Shown piece after piece: positions 59,466-64,000 of a DNA stretch of 64,000 bases (its first letter is position 1; each line of letters starts with the position of its first letter). Source of the stretch: Mytilisepta virgata (Eukaryota > Mollusca > Bivalvia > Mytilida > Mytilidae); assembly GCA_028015205.1 (NCBI GenBank), contig CM051517.1:40745135-40809134 (forward strand), written 5' to 3'. Below the pieces are notes generated by a model. That model ran no database searches. It saw only the letters and a list, made by a program, of their open reading frames with translations, and was not told the DNA's origin. The position numbers and the translations under genes are program-made.

Positions 59466-61067
59466 GTGGAAAATTTTGAATAATTTAATAATTCATGTAA
59501 TTAAATTTTGTTTATGAAAGTCGTTACAGTTAAATGGATGAGGGTACTTATTATCCAAGTTAGATAATGGATGCGTTGTCCGTGGGGAATATAATCAGCT
59601 GTATATATTATACACTCTCGTCAAAGGCTGTGTGGCATTGTTATGATAACAACTGTGAAGTAACTGCAATTATAACATCGGGTTTTCAATTTTCTTTGTT
59701 TTTACAGAAAAAATATATAGACTTGACAAAGGCAAAGAATTTATTATGGACATGATTTGTGTTGTTTGTTAAAAAACGAGGTAAGTTACTACATTTCATT
59801 TTATTTAATAATGCACTAAAGTATTTCTATCAAAATAGACCATTAATACACGTAGAAAGAGAGAGGAAAGCGGTTTATAGATATACAACAAAAACTGTAC
59901 CATTAAACAATAAAGGAAAGAGATCCTTTTTTTTCATATGACTCGTTAGTTTATTATAAGATGCATAATTTTATCATTAATCCATTATTTGTTTGTATAA
60001 ATTTATATGAATACAGCATCCTGCAGGCAATAATTCTGAGATAAAAACACATCTCTCTCTTTTTATTTTAAATAAAATTTACAAATTTTTGAACACGTAA
60101 TGTTATCAAATAGAAAATAAAGAAAGAGAAAAAAGAATCCATATTTATATATATCTATAATTCGTAAAAAAATGTATTTGAATTAATCAAAACAATGATA
60201 TTATATATCTTACGGTTGTTTATACTGTTAGTTAGGATTTGTAGATTAAACGACTTAAAATCGATTTGAATATAATAACATTTGTCAGCGTCAGCTGTAG
60301 ATGTATCAGCATATATAACAGGTTTTTACATAGAATAAAGGGATATCATTTGGCAGGTAACTATTTAACAATTACTTAGTCAATTTATGGGGGTAAAACA
60401 ATACTCAATTTTTTTCACATTTATCACTGTTATCTGTCTCAGTACATGTGATCTATTTTTGTAAATTGACTGATGTTCCCTTTAGGCAGTTCAGTAGTAA
60501 TATATTTTCCTGGTTTTTGTGTATTTTTTTTGAGAATTGAATGCAGTTTCTTTCTTACAACCATTTTCATGTTTTTTTTATTGATACTTATTAAAAAGTA
60601 GATTTCCACATAACCGACTGTGTGAAGGGTCAAATAATTCGATTCTCTTCGATGAAATATTTGTCTTGATATCAAATTAATACGTTTATCATTCCCTTCT
60701 GTTTAAATGATTTAAAATTGTCAGAAAAAATATGCACAAGGGTATTTGATGAAACTTAACAAATGAAACAGGTGTTAATAAGTTTATCCGTAAAAGATGA
60801 AATAATGAACAAAATTGATAACACATATAAAGAGATAACAAGAGGAGATTTAACATTTTTTTTCATATATATATTTGCAGGAAAGATTTTTAATTTCTGA
60901 ATTAATTTCTGAATCTATGAGGTATTATCTATCTCAAAGAGCTAGTTTTTATATATCGCAACAAATTAAATATTTAAATTCTTCAGATTTTGATGTTTTA
61001 TATAAGTAAAATCTAAATTTTCTTTACATTTTGAGTGAAATTTTACTTTGTAAAAATTCGTTATTAG
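59466..61067. other. AT-rich non-coding stretch, nothing recognised
   Basis: No gene, RNA or repeat is recognised. Confidence 0.45.
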
Positions 61068-62720
61068 CTCACCTTGCCATTACATTGCGTCCGTCGTCAA
61101 TCCGTCGTCCGTTCGTTAACTTTTCACATTTAAATCTTCTTCTAAAAAACCACTGAACCAAATGGAACCAAATTTGGTAGCAACGTTCCTGGGAAGGTCT
61201 TTCACAGAATTTATAATTTTGGTTCCGATCGAATATTCAACATGGCAGCCAGGCCCATTAATCTGATTTGCTGAAATTTAAAAAAAATCTTCTTGTCACA
61301 AATCTCAAGACCAAATGAACTTCTAATTTGCAGGAATGTTCTTTAGATGGCCCTCTACAAAATTTGTAATTTTGGTGACGATTGGAAATCCAAGATGGCC
61401 GCCCCCATGGGACATAGTTCACATAGGACCTTATGGGAAATACATTCAAACAATATCTTCAAAACAGTTTGACAGATTGAATTAATAATATGCCTGAATG
61501 ATTGTATAATGGTCCTGTACCAAATTTGTAATTTTGATGCCAATCGGAAATCCAAGATGGCTACCACTGCAGGACATTAGTTAACACAGTTCCCAATATT
61601 TAAAAAATCTTCTTGTCAGAAACAAAACCAAATGAACTTCTGCTTTGTAGGAATGGTCCTTATATGGTTCTCTACCAAATTGTAATTTTGTTGCCGATTG
61701 GAAATCCAAGACGCCTGCCACCATGGGACATAGTTCACATAGCACCTTATGGGAAATAAGATTGATTGATAATATGCCTGAATGATTGTATGATGGTCTT
61801 GTATCAAGTTTGTAATTTTGATGCCGATCGGAAATCCAAGATGGCTACCACAGCAGGACATAGTTAACATAGGACTCAATGTTTCGAAAATCTTCTTGTC
61901 AGACACCACAAGACCAAATGAACTTCTGATTTGCAGAAATGGGCCGTAGATAGTCCTCTACCAAATTGTAATTTTGGTGCCGATTGGAAATCCAAGATGG
62001 CCCCCACCATGGGACATAGTTAACATTGGACCTTATGGGAAATACATACAAACAGCTTCTTCTTTGAAACCATTTGACAGATTGATTGATAATATGCCTG
62101 AATGATTGTATGATGGTCCTGTACCAAATTTGTAATTTTGATGCCGATCGGAAATCCAAGATAGCTACCACTGCAGGAAATAGTTAACATATGACTCAAT
62201 GTTTCAAAATTGTTCTTGTCAGAAACTACAAGACCAAATAAACTTCTTCTTTGCAGGAATGTTCCTTAGATGGTCTTTTACCAATTTGCAATTTTGTGCC
62301 GATTGGAAATCCAAGATGTCCGCCACCTTGGGACATAGTTAACATTGGACCTTATGGGAAAAACGTACAAATTCTATGATGGTTCTGTACTAAATTTATA
62401 ATTTTGCTGCCGATCTGTCATCCAAGATGGCCGCCTGCGGGAGACTTAGTTTAACATAGGACCCTATGGGAAATACATACAAAAATCTTCTAGAAAACTG
62501 CTGAATGGATTGAAACCAAACATGACATGAATTTTCCTTATGAGGTGCTGACCAAAATTAGTTACTTTCTTGTCGATCCGTCATCCAAGATGGCCACCAA
62601 CGGGGGACCTAGTTTAACGAAATACATACACAAATCTTCTTCTAGAGAACCACTGAATGGACTGAAACCAAATATTGACTGAATGTTCCCTATAAGGTGC
62701 TTACCAAGAGTTGTTACTTT
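61068..62720 (+). repeat. Higher-order tandem repeat of the CGTCCGTC family
   Basis: The array opens with TTAGCTCACCTTGCCATTAC, GTCCGTCGTCAATCCGTCGT and GTTAACTTTTCACAT, then about nine diverged units each carrying CCAAGATGGC. Two unit types alternate. Type A has 'CACCATGGGACATAGTT' (near 61393, 61710, 61990, 62310). Type B has 'CTACCACTGCAGGACA' (near 61551, 61840, 62156). A+B gives a higher-order period of about 280-320 bp. The last two units (62412, 62584) are of a third variant (CGGGGGAC). Minus-strand open frames here are products of the repeat. The repeat is one I associate with bivalve genomes. Confidence 0.8.
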
Positions 62721-62916
62721 GGTGATGATATGTATTAAATTATAAAAAAACATAAATCCCTTTCTCTGTCGATCGTTGTTAATATATCACAGCTTACGCT
62801 TCTGTCATAATTTTTTTGGAGTAGAACTGTCATAACAAGGTTATAGGGTAAAACCGCTAAGAATGGTTGTAGGGTAAAACCGCCAAAACGGTTCTCGGTC
62901 AGGACTCGGTAGATAT

Positions 62917-63201
62917 ATAAACTCTTACATAAAAGTACGTACATAAACTCTTACATACGAGTACATATATATAAACGCTTACATACGAGTACATATATAA
63001 ACTCTTACATACGAGGCCATACATAAACTCTTACATACGAGTACATATATAAACTCTTACATACGACATATATAAACTCTTACATACGAGTAAATATATA
63101 AACTCTTACATAAAAGTACACACATAAACTCTTACATACGAGTACATATACAAACTCTTATATAAAAGTACACACATAAACTCTTACATAAGAGTACGAT
63201 A
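62917..63201 (+). repeat. 26-bp minisatellite, 11 units
   Basis: Eleven units of about 26 bp with consensus ATAAACTCTTACATACGAGT plus ACATAT. The array spans 285 bp with one 2-bp gain and one 3-bp loss. Two variants occur: a common CATACGAGTACATAT form and a CATAAAAGTACACAC form, the latter clustered toward the right end in an alternating pattern. No spacers are present and all units are similar, so it is not a CRISPR array. Confidence 0.92.
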
Positions 63202-64000
63202 CCTAAATGTTTATTTACAAAGTAAAAGTACAAAGTGTTCATACCATGTCCTGCTGAAAATTTTACTACCACATCAACTGAGATAACAATGTGGGAACTG
63301 AGTGAAGTATAGGTAAATAATTTATGAAAATTCGATGTTTCCTAAAAACAATTCTACATATGCTTTCTTCCTAGACTTAGAGATTACCTCTGCTGGTAGA
63401 CCGTGGTTTTCGAATAAATAAAAATCTGAGTTGCAAGTATTTGGGCGTTGATAATTAAAGGTAATAACCAAATTACGTAACTCCAAGGCAGTCGTCAAAA
63501 GGAAAGTAAAAAAGGGGGATTGTCCATATATTACAGGCAAAATCACGGCAAGCACTGGAAAAGTGGAAATAAGCGTAATGGTTCGGACTTGGTACAGGCA
63601 TTTCAGATGGAAATAGTGGGTTAAACCAGGTTTTACATCGCGCTAAACCTTCCGCTTCCATTACGCTTAAATGGGTTCTGGTATATTGCAATATAAACAG
63701 ATAGCGTGAAAATAATACTTTAATATTTCTCCTTCAAGCATTGCTCTGCCAGTAGATGGTCTATTTTTGATGTAAAATTTGGTCTCCGTTTTTGCTTTTC
63801 AAATATTTTTAGATTGCTCACGAGAATTGATTTTAATTAATACAGGGGATTAGAGTTACAAATCCACTGTCAATTTACGTATTTTTAGTGGTTTTTATTT
63901 TAAATTTTAATGTGCGAGAAAGTAATTTATGTTGAAACGTTAAATAAGTTTCCACAAAAAGAATACTTACCTTTTATTATTGTCTGTAATGTGATCTTAT
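63202..64000. other. AT-rich non-coding stretch, nothing recognised
   Basis: No gene or repeat is recognised. Minus-strand open frames at 63322-63691 have no domain or splice support. Confidence 0.45.

Noticed and set aside
61258..62171. Series of similar minus-strand frames (ILDFRSASKLQIW…)
   Set aside because: They repeat with the tandem units and reflect the array, not a protein.
62917..63201. CRISPR-like regular repeats
   Set aside because: Units are contiguous 26-mers with no unique spacers, in an apparently animal genome. It is a minisatellite.

Overview
This window looks like AT-rich nuclear DNA from a marine bivalve, most likely a mussel-like mollusc. The evidence is the base composition (about two-thirds A+T by eye), long gene-poor stretches, and several repeat types I associate with bivalve genomes. 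These are Penelope-like reverse-transcriptase relics with a characteristic 3' region, a repeat carrying the CGTCCGTC / 'AAGATGGCCGCC' motifs, tRNA-derived SINEs and abundant small foldback elements. The taxon is an inference from recognition, not from a search. I see no bacterial operon, rRNA, genuine tRNA, CRISPR array or complete host gene.

Layout. 1-3.3 kb: a three-level nested insertion. An intact Tc1-like transposon (365-residue DD34E transposase, 25-bp perfect terminal repeats) sits in a TA inside a 390-bp TTAA-flanked MITE. That MITE sits inside a third, hairpin-bearing repeat. A Tc1-free copy of the MITE is at 45.1 kb and a MITE-free copy of the outer repeat at 19.1 kb, so both older junctions can be read directly. 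4.9 kb: tRNA-derived SINE head. 6.5-7.9 kb: repeat with long inverted arms. 12.6-13.5 and 17.8-18.35 kb: two inverted copies of another repeat; the first carries a 414-bp insert bounded by G19 and C16 tracts. 14.3 and 20.6 kb: tRNA-derived SINEs. 23.4-23.7 kb: CpG-rich promoter-like sequence and a possible first coding exon (minus). 25.3-27.4 kb: decayed Penelope-like element. 31.5-32.1 kb: (TA)n, a hammerhead-like motif and a foldback element. 35.4-35.9 kb: hAT-like MITE. 39.1-41.3 kb: palindromic repeats. 42.2 and 47.7 kb: weak candidate exons. 44.3-44.9 kb: second Penelope-like relic. 52.5-53.6 kb: LINE scraps. 54.2-59.45 kb: a long, apparently intact L1/Tx1-like retrotransposon (1292-residue endonuclease-reverse transcriptase, minus) flanked by a 14-bp direct repeat. 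61.1-62.7 kb: higher-order tandem repeat. 62.9-63.2 kb: 26-bp minisatellite.

The recognisable proteins are all selfish-element proteins. The Tc1 transposase and the LINE polyprotein are open from end to end and so look recent. The Penelope-like and other LINE pieces are frameshifted, truncated or mutated at catalytic residues. The rest is intergenic or intronic DNA rich in non-autonomous repeats that would depend on enzymes encoded elsewhere. The octamer TACATGTA is also strongly over-represented across the window.
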